NCBI GenBank assembly: GCA_041908445.1
Contig: JAYRFK010000052.1
Location: 62,001 to 126,000 of the forward strand
DNA length: 64,000 bases
Source: JAEUJM01 sp041908445
GTDB lineage: Bacteria > Actinomycetota > Acidimicrobiia > Acidimicrobiales > DATDAH01
Direction of reading: 5' to 3'
The stretch's first letter is position 1, and every line of letters begins with the position of its first letter. The notes beneath the pieces are model-generated. The model was not told the origin of the DNA, searched no databases, and worked only from the letters and a program-made list of their open reading frames with translations. Position numbers and translations under genes: made by a program. This document shows, in pieces, positions 49,239 to 57,494 of this stretch.

Positions 49239-50285
49239 ATGACCTCCCTCGGCGTGCCGCTCTCCGTACTCGACCTGGCCCCCGTGGCCGAGGGGTCGAC
49301 GCCGGCCGCGGCGCTCGCCGCCACGGCCGACTACGCCCGGACGGTCGAGGCCCTCGGCTACCACCGCTACTGGGTCGCCGAGCACCACGGCATGCCCGGC
49401 ATCGCCAGCTCCTCCCCGCCGGTGCTACTCGCCCACGTGGCCGCCGCCACCCACTCGATCCGCCTCGGCTCGGGCGGCGTGATGCTGCCGAACCACGCCC
49501 CGCTCGTCGTGGCCGAGCAGTTCGGGATGCTCGAGGCGCTGCACCCCGGTCGCATCGACCTCGGCCTCGGCCGGGCGCCGGGCACCGACCCGGTCACCGC
49601 CCACGCCATCCGCCGCCAGCGCCTCGACGGGCCCGACGAGTTCCCGAGCCAGCTCGCCGAGCTCGTGGGCTACTTCGACGGCTCCATCCCCGACGACCAC
49701 CCCTTCTCGCGCATCGAGGCCACGCCCGCGCACGGCTACCGACCCGCCATCTGGCTGCTCGGCTCCAGCGACTTCAGCGCCACCCTCGCCGGCCGCCTCG
49801 GCCTCCCCTTCTCGTTCGCCTACCACTTCGCCCCCGCCGGCCTGGAGACGGCGCTGGCGGCCTACCGGTCGGCGTTCGACCCGTCCGACGACTGCCCGGA
49901 GCCCTACGTGATGCTGGGGGTCTCGGTGGTGTGCGCCGAGACCGACGAGCACGGCCGCTGGCTGGCCGCGCCCGGCGGCCTCGCCTTCCTGCGCCTCCGC
50001 CAGGGGCGGCCCGGCCGCTACCCCACCCCCGAGGAGGCCGCAGCCCGGCAGCTCACGCCGGCGGAGAAGGAGGCCATCCGGGGCTGGACCGGCTCGCACG
50101 TCGTCGGCGATCCCGAGCACGTCGTGGCGGAGCTCGCGGCGCTGGTCGAGCGCACCGGCGTGCAGGAGCTGATGGTCTCCACCATGGTCACCGACGTCGA
50201 CGAGCGCCGCCGGTCCGCCGAGCTCCTCGCCACCGCGGCGGGCCTGACGCCGGCCGGCGCGGTCGCCGGAGCCGGCCCGGGCTGA
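49239..50285 (+). CDS. LLM class (luciferase-like) flavin-dependent oxidoreductase
   Basis: 348 residues. PLSVLDLAPVAEGST is the hallmark opening of the family, then YHRYWVAEHHGMPGIASSSP, RLGSGGVMLPNHAPLVVAEQ and HPGRIDLGLGRAPGTDP. The C-terminal HVVGDPEHVVAELAAL is typical. It binds FMN or F420; monooxygenase or dehydrogenase activity is possible, substrate unknown. It ends 2 nt before the DUF2071 start, so both are cotranscribed. Confidence 0.9.
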   Translation: MTSLGVPLSVLDLAPVAEGSTPAAALAATADYARTVEALGYHRYWVAEHHGMPGIASSSPPVLLAHVAAATHSIRLGSGGVMLPNHAPLVVAEQFGMLEALHPGRIDLGLGRAPGTDPVTAHAIRRQRLDGPDEFPSQLAELVGYFDGSIPDDHPFSRIEATPAHGYRPAIWLLGSSDFSATLAGRLGLPFSFAYHFAPAGLETALAAYRSAFDPSDDCPEPYVMLGVSVVCAETDEHGRWLAAPGGLAFLRLRQGRPGRYPTPEEAAARQLTPAEKEAIRGWTGSHVVGDPEHVVAELAALVERTGVQELMVSTMVTDVDERRRSAELLATAAGLTPAGAVAGAGPG

Positions 50286-50287
50286 CC

Positions 50288-50929
50288 GTGCTCGCCACCG
50301 CGCGCCTCGAGCGGTTCGCGGTGGTGACCTTCGACGCCGACGCGGACGCGCTCCGCCGCCTTCTGCCAGACGGGGTGGCGGTCGACCTGCCCCTCGTCTC
50401 GGCCGTGGCCTACCGGTACGTCGGGCTCGGGCTGCACCGCCTCCCCACCCCCCGGCTCTCCGGCGACCAGGTCCACCTGCGGGCCTACGTGCGTGTCGGC
50501 GACGAGCGGGGCGTGTGGTTCCTGCGCACCGTCCAGGACAGTGCGCTCGCCACTCTCCCCCGCCGCCTCTGGGGCATGCCGTGGGCGCGCGGTGCCGTCA
50601 CCATCGACGAGGACGCCGCCGGTCAGGTGCGGGTCGCCGCCGCCGGCATCGAACTCGCCGTGGCCGCCTGCCCCGGTGGGGCGCCGGCGGCCCCACCGGA
50701 GGTGGCGTCGGCGACCGTGGGCTGGTTCCAGGGGCGGGGCGGGGTGCGGCGCTTCTCGGTGGCGTTCGACGACGGCGTGGTCGCCGGCCACGCCGAGCGG
50801 GCCCGGGTGGCCGAGTTCGAGGCGCTCGGCCTCGTCCGCCCCGGCCAGCCGGCGCAGTCCGCGTTCGGCCACCCCGACACCGACATCACCATCCACCTCC
50901 CGCCGCGCCCCGCGTTCTCGACGCACTAG
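50288..50929 (+). CDS. DUF2071/YqjF-like protein (acetoacetate-decarboxylase-like fold)
   Basis: 213 residues from a GTG 2 nt after the LLM gene. LPDGVAVDLPLVSAVAYRYVG, LRAYVRVGDERGVWFLRT and PRRLWGMPWARGAVTID match DUF2071 as I know it. No lysine equivalent to the decarboxylase Schiff-base residue is evident. Function unknown; its coupling to a flavin oxidoreductase suggests a shared substrate (inference). Confidence 0.7.
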   Translation: MLATARLERFAVVTFDADADALRRLLPDGVAVDLPLVSAVAYRYVGLGLHRLPTPRLSGDQVHLRAYVRVGDERGVWFLRTVQDSALATLPRRLWGMPWARGAVTIDEDAAGQVRVAAAGIELAVAACPGGAPAAPPEVASATVGWFQGRGGVRRFSVAFDDGVVAGHAERARVAEFEALGLVRPGQPAQSAFGHPDTDITIHLPPRPAFSTH

Positions 50930-50982
50930 CCCCTGGCGCTTCTCCAACGACACGCCGGGGGGTCATTGCCTCGAGCTCGGGG

Positions 50983-51867
50983 TCAGCCCGGTTCGAAGTC
51001 GCCGAGGCCCATCTGGTCGCGGACGGTGACCACGGGCGGGTTGGTGAGGGTGCGGCGCTGCCAGTTGGCGCCGTCGACGACGAGGGTGTGGCCGCTGATG
51101 AAGCGGGCGAAGGGCGAGGCGAGGAACGTCGCCGCCCAGCCCAGCTCCTGGCGCTGGCCGACCCGCAGCGCCGGCTGGCACACGTCCTTGTCGTGGGTGC
51201 GGTCGAGGCTGCCGGTGATGTCGGCAGTCATGTCCTCGTGGGGGAACAGCCCGGGCACCAAGGCGTTCACCTGGATGCCGTAGGGCCCCCACTCGACCGC
51301 CAGCGTCTCGGTGAGGTTCACCACGCCGGCCTTGGCCGCGGCCGAGTGAGCGAAGCCGGGGCCGCCGGTCCACGCGTAGGACGCGGCGATGTTCACCATC
51401 GAGGCCGGTGTGCCCGCGGCCAGGTGGCGGCGGCCGAATTCCCGGGCGCAGAAGAACGTGCCGTTCAGGGTGATGTCCACGACGGTGCGCCAGGCGTTCG
51501 GCGACATGTCCTCGGCCGGCACCGGGAAGTTGGCGGCGGCGTTGTTGATCAGCACGCCCGGCAGGCCGTACGCCTCCTCGGCGGCGTCGAACGCGGCGGC
51601 GATCGCCTCGGGGTCGCGGATGTCGCAGGCGACCGTCGTCACCGGCGCCCCCAGCGCGCTGAGGGCCTCGGCGGCGGCCTCGAGGTGCTCCGGCTTGCGG
51701 CTGGCCACGACCAGCGAGGCGCCCAGGCGGGCGAACTCGGCGGCGATGGCCTTGCCCAGGCCGGTCCCCCCGCCGGTCACGAACACGGCCACGCCGTCGA
51801 ACGTGCCCGGCACCAGCGCGGTGGCCCCCGGCGCCGGCGGCGGCGTCAGCCCGATCTTCTCGGCCAC
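50983..51867 (-). CDS. SDR oxidoreductase of the 2,4-dienoyl-CoA reductase type
   Basis: 294 residues from a GTG 2 nt after the upstream stop. VFVTGGGTGLGKAIAAEFAR is the NADP(H) fold, VVASRKPEHLEAAAEAL is the NADP-preferring R-K pattern, and LINNAAANFPVPAEDMS is the NNAG equivalent. The normal YxxxK tyrosine is replaced: the Lys is K179 in GFAHSAAAKAGV and four residues before it is Ser, as in 2,4-dienoyl-CoA reductases (DECR). It would reduce dienoyl-CoA in unsaturated fatty acid oxidation. Coupled with an enoyl-CoA hydratase, which fits. Confidence 0.85.
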   Translation of the reverse strand: MAEKIGLTPPPAPGATALVPGTFDGVAVFVTGGGTGLGKAIAAEFARLGASLVVASRKPEHLEAAAEALSALGAPVTTVACDIRDPEAIAAAFDAAEEAYGLPGVLINNAAANFPVPAEDMSPNAWRTVVDITLNGTFFCAREFGRRHLAAGTPASMVNIAASYAWTGGPGFAHSAAAKAGVVNLTETLAVEWGPYGIQVNALVPGLFPHEDMTADITGSLDRTHDKDVCQPALRVGQRQELGWAATFLASPFARFISGHTLVVDGANWQRRTLTNPPVVTVRDQMGLGDFEPG

Positions 51868-51869
51868 GG

Positions 51870-52655
51870 TCAGCTCCCCTGGTAGCGGGGCACGCGCCCC
51901 TCGGCGTGGGCGGCGCGGAACTCGGCGAAGTCGTCGCTGCGGTTGATCATCGTCTGGTAGACCGCCTCGTCGGCCATGGACGTCTTCACGTCGGGCACGG
52001 TCAGGTGGCGGATCACGTCGCGGGCGAGGCGGACGGTGAGCAGCGGCGCCTTCGCGATCTGGTGGGCCATCTCGAGGCAGACCTCGTCGAGGCCCTCGGG
52101 GGGCACGATCCGGCTGACCACCCCGTGCTGGTAGGCCTCGTCGGCGTCCATGATCCGGCCGGTCAGGACGAGGTCGCTCACCACGCCCGGGCCGCACATG
52201 TGGTGCAGGATCGCGACGCCGCCGGTGTCGGGGATCACCCCGTGGGTCAGCTCGGGGAGCCGGAAGCGGGTGCCCTCGGCCGCGACCCGGATGTCGCACA
52301 GCAGGGCCCGCTGGAACGAGCCACCCATGACCCAGCCCTTGCAGGCCACGATCACCGGGGCGTCGAGCTCCCAGAGCTGCTGGATGCCCCGGTGGCCCCG
52401 CCGCATCAGCTCGGTGTGGGGCAGGTCGACGGTGTGGTTGCCGATCGACGCCACGTCGCGGCCCGACGAGAACGACTTGCCCTCGCCCCGCCAGACGATG
52501 GCCCGCACCTCGGGGCCACGGCCCCGCAGCTCCTCGAGCGCCTCGAAGAGGGCCTGGTCCATGTCGTCGTCGAACGCGTTGTGCTTGTCCGGGTTGTCGT
52601 TGGTGAGGACGGCGACGGGGCCGTCGATCTCCAGGTGCAGTCGCTCGCTGGCCAC
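51870..52655 (-). CDS. Enoyl-CoA hydratase family protein
   Basis: 261 residues from a GTG preceded by GGGAGGG. The frame is open further upstream without homology. VWRGEGKSFSSGRDVASIG and ACKGWVMGGSFQRALLCDI are the family blocks. LTHGVIPDTGGVAILHHMCG carries the conserved site near the second catalytic residue, with Asp in place of Glu. Cotranscribed with the DECR-like reductase, pointing to oxidation of unsaturated acyl-CoA. A TAGCGT (52693-52698, minus) may be its -10. Confidence 0.85.
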   Translation of the reverse strand: MASERLHLEIDGPVAVLTNDNPDKHNAFDDDMDQALFEALEELRGRGPEVRAIVWRGEGKSFSSGRDVASIGNHTVDLPHTELMRRGHRGIQQLWELDAPVIVACKGWVMGGSFQRALLCDIRVAAEGTRFRLPELTHGVIPDTGGVAILHHMCGPGVVSDLVLTGRIMDADEAYQHGVVSRIVPPEGLDEVCLEMAHQIAKAPLLTVRLARDVIRHLTVPDVKTSMADEAVYQTMINRSDDFAEFRAAHAEGRVPRYQGS

Positions 52656-52692
52656 TCGGTGCCCTCCCTGTGGTCCCCGTGGTCGGCGGCCG

Positions 52693-52698
52693 ACGCTA
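52693..52698 (-). promoter_or_regulatory. -10 hexamer TAGCGT for hydratase/reductase operon
   Basis: Minus-strand TAGCGT, 37 nt before the GTG at 52655, with a Shine-Dalgarno in the leader. Confidence 0.4.
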
Positions 52699-52824
52699 GT
52701 GCGCTGCCGAGCCGGCGACGTCGTGACCACCCGCCGGGTAGCGGACCGTCGGGCTCGCTTGCCCGTCCCCCTGGCCTTCCCTATCGTCCAGGGGTCAGCG
52801 GGGGCGGATGATCGGCGGGAGAGC

Positions 52825-53616
52825 ATGGTGAAGCACGTAGCGGAGCGCGTCTCGAGACTGGCGACGGTCGCCGTGATCCTCGGGGCGACGATCGTCCTCT
52901 CCAGCGGCACGGCCCACGCCGTGTCGACCCGGGTGGTGAGCGGCACGGTCCGCTGCATGTCCGGGCGATCGGTGGTCCAGGTCGCGGTCACGAGCTCGAA
53001 CGGCAACGGCGGCTCCGCCGGCCTGTGGCGGGCGGCCGGCCATCCCGACCTCGCGTACTACCGCTACCGCTTCTCGACGACCACGGCGGAGACGCTGGTC
53101 GGCCTCCGGGTGGGGTGCGGCGGGACGCGGTCGGCCCCGCGGTCGCTCAACGTCTCCGTTCGACGCACCGTGGTCCGTGGGAACCGCGTGCTCAACGCCC
53201 GCTGCTACGACTCGACCGACGAGTGCCGCTGGCCGCCACAGGGCACGGTCGCGGCGGAACCGCAGGGGAACTGGGGCGACCCCGGCCAGTGCACCTACGG
53301 CGCCCTCGAGCTCTGGGAAGACCGCGCTGGCTACTACCCGTTCTGGGGTGGCGATGCCGGCGCGTGGGACGAGAACGCCCGCGCGAACGGCTGGTTCGTC
53401 TCGAAGGTGCCGCACGCACGAGCCATCGTGGTCTTCGAAGCCAGCAGCCAGTACGGCGCGGTCGGCCACGTCGGGTACGTCCTCGGCATCACCCCGTTGC
53501 GGAACGGCGCGTTCGACGTCCGTGTCCGTGAGATGAACTACCCGCGGGGCACCGGCTTCGCCGAGCGGACGGTCCGCCATGGGGCGGGCATGAGCTACAT
53601 CGTCTCGACGATCTAG
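52825..53616 (+). CDS. Secreted CHAP-domain protein (peptidoglycan amidase/endopeptidase-like)
   Basis: 263 residues from an ATG after GGGAGAGC. The signal peptide ends near GTAHA (residue 32). Residues 34-130 are a beta-rich domain with cysteines. Residues 148-263 are CHAP-like: GDPGQCTYGALELW with nucleophile C156, HARAIVVFEASSQYGAVGHVGYV with H215, and VREMNYPRG. The usual NA(F)DW context is partly changed, but the Cys-His pair is present. It should cleave peptidoglycan cross-bridges outside the cell. Confidence 0.82.
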   Translation: MVKHVAERVSRLATVAVILGATIVLSSGTAHAVSTRVVSGTVRCMSGRSVVQVAVTSSNGNGGSAGLWRAAGHPDLAYYRYRFSTTTAETLVGLRVGCGGTRSAPRSLNVSVRRTVVRGNRVLNARCYDSTDECRWPPQGTVAAEPQGNWGDPGQCTYGALELWEDRAGYYPFWGGDAGAWDENARANGWFVSKVPHARAIVVFEASSQYGAVGHVGYVLGITPLRNGAFDVRVREMNYPRGTGFAERTVRHGAGMSYIVSTI

Positions 53617-53663
53617 CGCCGGCCACCGGCACGTGGCTCACGTGCTGTCGGGCTCGAGGCCGC

Positions 53664-54200
53664 TCAGGCCGTCGGGATCGTGCCGCCGTCGGTGCGCTCG
53701 AGGCGGAACACCCGGATGTCGCGACCGCTGCGCTCCTGGTAGCCGTCGTAGTTCGGCCACTTGGCGAGCAGCTTCGGCCACACCGCTGCCTTCTCGTCGG
53801 GGCCGAGGAGCGTCGCGGTGACCGGGAAGGTCTCCTTCTCGTAGGTGACCGTCGCCTGCGGCGTCTTGAGGAGGTTCCCCGTCCAGGCGGGGTGCTTCTC
53901 GCGGCCGAAGTTGCTGCCCACGAGGTAGAGCACGTCGCCGTCGGGGATGGTGGCGAGGGGGGCCCGCCGCTGCTCCCCCGTCTTGGCGCCGACCGTGATC
54001 AGCATGAGGATGGGCAGCACGTCCTTGCTGCTGGTCAGCACCCAGCGGCCGCCGCTCACCTTGTACACCGCCCGGTCGAGGTTGGTGACGATGGGTGGGG
54101 CGACCTTGGCGAAGGCGCGGGTGGCCGACAGCTTCGCCATCGCCCTCCCGAACCAGCCCTGGGGGCCCTGGGGCCCCGCAGGGCTGGCGGGATCGCTCAT
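53664..54200 (-). CDS. Deazaflavin (F420)-dependent nitroreductase family protein (DDN-like)
   Basis: 178 residues. The DDN/FDOR-A signature is seen: PILMLITVGAKTGEQRRAPL for cofactor binding, VLYLVGSNFGREKHPAWTGN and LKTPQATVTYEKETFPVTA. It would use reduced F420 for quinone, nitro or lipid reduction at the membrane. It follows the aldehyde dehydrogenase by 34 nt on the same strand, so it may belong to the unit controlled by the KstR-like box. Confidence 0.9.
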   Translation of the reverse strand: MSDPASPAGPQGPQGWFGRAMAKLSATRAFAKVAPPIVTNLDRAVYKVSGGRWVLTSSKDVLPILMLITVGAKTGEQRRAPLATIPDGDVLYLVGSNFGREKHPAWTGNLLKTPQATVTYEKETFPVTATLLGPDEKAAVWPKLLAKWPNYDGYQERSGRDIRVFRLERTDGGTIPTA

Positions 54201-54234
54201 CGCGTGGTGACGGGTCGCCGTCGGCGGGCCGGCG

Positions 54235-55674
54235 TCAGCCGCCGAGGACGATGGTCTGGACCTCGGTGAACTCCTCGATGCCCTCGGGGCCGAGCTCGCG
54301 GCCGACGCCGGAGGCCTTGAAGCCGCCGAAGGGGCTGTGGAGGTCGATGACCACGCCGGTGTTCACGCCGTAGGTGCCGGTGCGGACCCCCTTGGCCACG
54401 TTGATGCCGCGCTCGCGGTCGGCGGTCCAGACCGAGCCGGACAGGCCGTACTCGGACTCGTTGGCGATGCGCACGGCGTCGGCCTCGTCCTCGTAGGCGA
54501 TGACCGAGACCACGGGGCCGAAGATCTCCTCGCGGGCGATGGTCATCTCGTTGGTCACGTCGGCGAAGACGGTGGGCTCGACGAACCAGCCCTTGTCGAT
54601 GCCCGCCGGGCGACCGCCACCGACGACGACGCGGGCACCCTCCTTGCGGCCGGCCTCGAGGTAGCCCTCGACCCGATCGCGCTGGCGCTCAGCCACGAGC
54701 GGCCCGATCTCGACCTCGGGGTCGACCGGGTCGCCGACCTTCTGGGCGCCCACGGCGGCGGCGAGGGCGTCGACGACCTCCTCGTAGCGGCTGCGGGGCG
54801 CGAGCACGCGGGTCTGTGCCACGCAGGCCTGGCCGTTGTTCATCATGGCGGCGGGCATGAGCTCGGGGATGGCGGCGTCGAGGTCGGCGTCGTCGAGGAT
54901 GACCGCGGCCGACTTGCCGCCCAGCTCGAGGGTGCAGCGCTTGAGCTGCTCGCCGCAGATGGCGCCGACCTTGCGGCCGGCGGCGGTGCTGCCGGTGAAG
55001 CTCACCTTGTCGATGCCCGGGTGGCGCACGAGGTACTCGCCCGCATCACGGCCGGCGGCCACGATGTTGACGACGCCCTTGGGCAGGTCGATCGACTCGA
55101 GGACCTCGGCCAGCAGGTAGCTGTCGAAGGGGGTCTCCGGAGCGGGCTTCAGCACCATGGTCGAGCCGGAGGCCAGCGCCGCGCCGAGCTTCATCGAGGC
55201 GATGAACAGCGGCACGTTCCACGGGATGATCCCGGCGGCCACGCCGACCGGCGCCTTGTTCACGAGGACCTGGCCCATCATGCCCTGGCGCTCCTCGACG
55301 AACGGGAACGACTCGGTGGCGTTGGCGAAGCCGTCGAGCACCATGGTGGCGGCCAGCACCTGGCCCATCATCGAGAAGGTGGCGGGGGCGCCGTTCTCCT
55401 TGGTGATGGTCTCGGAGAACTCGCCCATGCGGGCCTGGATGCCCTGCGAGAGGGCCCGGAGGACCTCGGCGCGCTCCTTGGCCGACGTGTGCGGCCAGGG
55501 CCCGTGGTCGAACGCCTCGCGGGCGGCGGCGACGGCCTTGTCCATGTCGGCCTCGGTGCCCTCGGGCACGACCGCCACGGTCTCGAGGCTGGCGGGGTTG
55601 GTGACCGTGAAGGTCTTGTCGCTGGCGGGGGCGACCCACTCGCCACCGATGAAGAGAACGTCGCGGGTTTCCAT
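54235..55674 (-). CDS. Aldehyde dehydrogenase, divergent from FadD19-like ligase
   Basis: 479 residues from an ATG with GGAGGAG upstream. IPWNVPLFIASMKLG, CTLELGGKSAAVILDDADLD (general base) and MNNGQACVAQTRVLAP with the nucleophilic Cys are intact, and the C-terminus LHSPFGGFKASGVGRELG is typical. Oxidation of an aldehyde to acid; with the CoA ligase across the promoter this could supply the acid for activation, for example in side-chain or terpenoid degradation (inference). The KstR-like box lies between its -10 and the ribosome-binding site. Confidence 0.9.
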   Translation of the reverse strand: METRDVLFIGGEWVAPASDKTFTVTNPASLETVAVVPEGTEADMDKAVAAAREAFDHGPWPHTSAKERAEVLRALSQGIQARMGEFSETITKENGAPATFSMMGQVLAATMVLDGFANATESFPFVEERQGMMGQVLVNKAPVGVAAGIIPWNVPLFIASMKLGAALASGSTMVLKPAPETPFDSYLLAEVLESIDLPKGVVNIVAAGRDAGEYLVRHPGIDKVSFTGSTAAGRKVGAICGEQLKRCTLELGGKSAAVILDDADLDAAIPELMPAAMMNNGQACVAQTRVLAPRSRYEEVVDALAAAVGAQKVGDPVDPEVEIGPLVAERQRDRVEGYLEAGRKEGARVVVGGGRPAGIDKGWFVEPTVFADVTNEMTIAREEIFGPVVSVIAYEDEADAVRIANESEYGLSGSVWTADRERGINVAKGVRTGTYGVNTGVVIDLHSPFGGFKASGVGRELGPEGIEEFTEVQTIVLGG

Positions 55675-55694
55675 GGGCTTCGGGTGCTCCTCCG

Positions 55695-55708
55695 TAGAAC
55701 AGGTTTCA
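55695..55708. promoter_or_regulatory. KstR-like operator TAGAACAGGTTTCA
   Basis: It matches TnnAACnnGTTnnA at every fixed position, though the outer arms are imperfect. It lies in the 126-nt divergent region between the aldehyde dehydrogenase and the FadD19-like ligase, just downstream of a minus-strand TAGCAT (-10), so it would cover the transcription start of the dehydrogenase gene. Confidence 0.6.
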
Positions 55709-55712
55709 GTCG

Positions 55713-55718
55713 ATGCTA
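55713..55718 (-). promoter_or_regulatory. -10 hexamer TAGCAT for aldehyde dehydrogenase
   Basis: Minus-strand TAGCAT, 38 nt before the ATG at 55674. The KstR-like box begins 4 nt downstream of the hexamer. Confidence 0.5.
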
Positions 55719-55800
55719 CCGACACCCCCACATGGGTGGGACACGGGCCCCCGTGCCAAAGTGTCGAAGCCGCCGACCGACCGAGGAGCCCGTTCCCGCC

Positions 55801-57438
55801 ATGGCCCGACCCTTCACCTTCGCCGACACCATCGAGGTGATCGCCGACGCCGTGCCCGACCACATGGCGGTCATCACCGAGAACCGGCGCCTGACGTTCC
55901 GCGAGCTCGACGACCGCGCCACGCAGCTCGCCCACGCCCTGGCCGCCCGGGGCGTCGGCGCCGGCGACCACGTCGGGCTCTACCTCCACAACGGCACCGA
56001 GTACGTCGAGGGCATGCTCGGCTGCTGGAAGATCCGGGCCGTCCCGGTCAACGTGAACTACCGCTACGTCGAGGACGAGCTGGTCTACCTCTTCGACGAC
56101 GCCGACCTCGTCTCGGTGGTGCACCACCGCGAGTTCGCCCCCACCATCGCCGCGGTGACCCACCGGGTCCCCGGGGTCACGAGCTTCCTCTACGTGGAGG
56201 ACGGCTCGGGCGCCGACATCTCCGGCCTCGACACGAGTGCGCACCCGGTGGCCGAGTACGAGGCCGCCCTCGCCGAGCAGTCCACCGAGCGGGACTTCGC
56301 CGAGCGCTCGGGCGACGACCTCTACATCCTCTACACCGGCGGCACGACCGGCATGCCCAAGGGCGTGATGTGGCGCCAGGAGGACATCTTCTTCGCCGCG
56401 ATGGACGGCTCGGCCATGGGCGTCGCCCCGAAGCCGGAGACCCCGGAGGACCTCGCCGAGCGGGTGAAGCTCTCGGGCGGCACCCTCACGATGGCCACCG
56501 CGGCGCCGCTCATGCACGGCGCCGCCCAGTGGGCGACGTTCATCTGCCTGCACTCGGGCAGCGCGATGGTGCTGCCGTCGACCCACCGGTTCGACCCGGC
56601 GAAGATCTGGCGCACCGTGTGCGACGAGAAGGTCATGACCATGACCGTGGTGGGCGACGCCATGGCCCGCCCGCTGGTCGAGGAGCTGGTGGCCAACCGG
56701 GACGACTACGACCTGTCCAACTTCTTCGCCCTCGGCTCGGGCGGCGCCATCCTCTCCGCCGGCGTCAAGCAGCAGCTGCTCGAGGTCCTGCCCAACCTCA
56801 TCATCAACGACAGCTTCGGCGCGTCCGAGACCGGGGCGCAGGGCACCGCGGTGGGCGCGTCGGCCGAGGGCCACCCCCAGTTCGCGGTCACCCCCTCGAC
56901 CAACGTGCTCGACGAGGACCTCGAGCCGATCGAGCCGGGCTCGGGCGAGCGGGGGCTGCTGGCCCGCACCGGCCACATCCCCCTCGGCTACTACAAGGCC
57001 GAGGCCAAGACGGCGGAGACCTTCAAGGTCGACCGCCACGGCGTGCGCTGGGTGATCCCGGGCGACTGGGCCACCGTCGAGGAGGACGGGTCGATCACGC
57101 TGTTCGGTCGCGGCTCGGTCTCGATCAACTCGGGTGGCGAGAAGATCTTCCCCGAGGAGGTCGAGGCCGCGCTGAAGAGCCACCCGCAGGTGTTCGACGC
57201 GATCGTCGTGGGCATGCCCGACGAGCGCTTCGGTGAGCGGGTGACCGCGGTCGTGGCGCCCCGCCCGGGCGAGACCCCGACGCTGGCCGACCTGGCCGAG
57301 CACTGCCGCACGAAGATCGCCGGCTACAAGGTGCCCCGCGAGCTCCACCTGGTCGACGCCATCACCCGCTCGCCGAGCGGCAAGGCGGACTACCGGTGGG
57401 CCAAGCAGACGGCCAAGGACACCCCCGCCGCCGACTGA
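55801..57438 (+). CDS. Acyl-CoA synthetase, FadD19-like (steroid/branched acid CoA ligase family)
   Basis: 545 residues. The ATP P-loop LYTGGTTGMPKG is at 178-188, then TGDAMARPLV-like VVGDAMARPLVEELV, NDSFGASETGAQG, and the hinge region with GRGSVSINSGGEKIFPEEVE, ending in the catalytic Lys of RSPSGKADYRWAK. These blocks closely parallel mycobacterial FadD19, which activates the C26 cholesterol side-chain acid, as I remember that sequence. Preceded by GAGGAG and a KstR-like box in the divergent promoter. The substrate may be a steroid, terpenoid or branched-chain acid. Confidence 0.88.
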   Translation: MARPFTFADTIEVIADAVPDHMAVITENRRLTFRELDDRATQLAHALAARGVGAGDHVGLYLHNGTEYVEGMLGCWKIRAVPVNVNYRYVEDELVYLFDDADLVSVVHHREFAPTIAAVTHRVPGVTSFLYVEDGSGADISGLDTSAHPVAEYEAALAEQSTERDFAERSGDDLYILYTGGTTGMPKGVMWRQEDIFFAAMDGSAMGVAPKPETPEDLAERVKLSGGTLTMATAAPLMHGAAQWATFICLHSGSAMVLPSTHRFDPAKIWRTVCDEKVMTMTVVGDAMARPLVEELVANRDDYDLSNFFALGSGGAILSAGVKQQLLEVLPNLIINDSFGASETGAQGTAVGASAEGHPQFAVTPSTNVLDEDLEPIEPGSGERGLLARTGHIPLGYYKAEAKTAETFKVDRHGVRWVIPGDWATVEEDGSITLFGRGSVSINSGGEKIFPEEVEAALKSHPQVFDAIVVGMPDERFGERVTAVVAPRPGETPTLADLAEHCRTKIAGYKVPRELHLVDAITRSPSGKADYRWAKQTAKDTPAAD

Positions 57439-57494
57439 GCTCGTCCGGCGGCTCCGTGCTCGCCCTGCGGTGCGCCCGGGCTGCGTTCACCGGG

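Noticed and set aside
52570..52585. Near-match to the KstR operator (TCGAACGCGTTGTG)
   Set aside because: Lies inside the hydratase coding sequence and the last fixed base is G instead of A.
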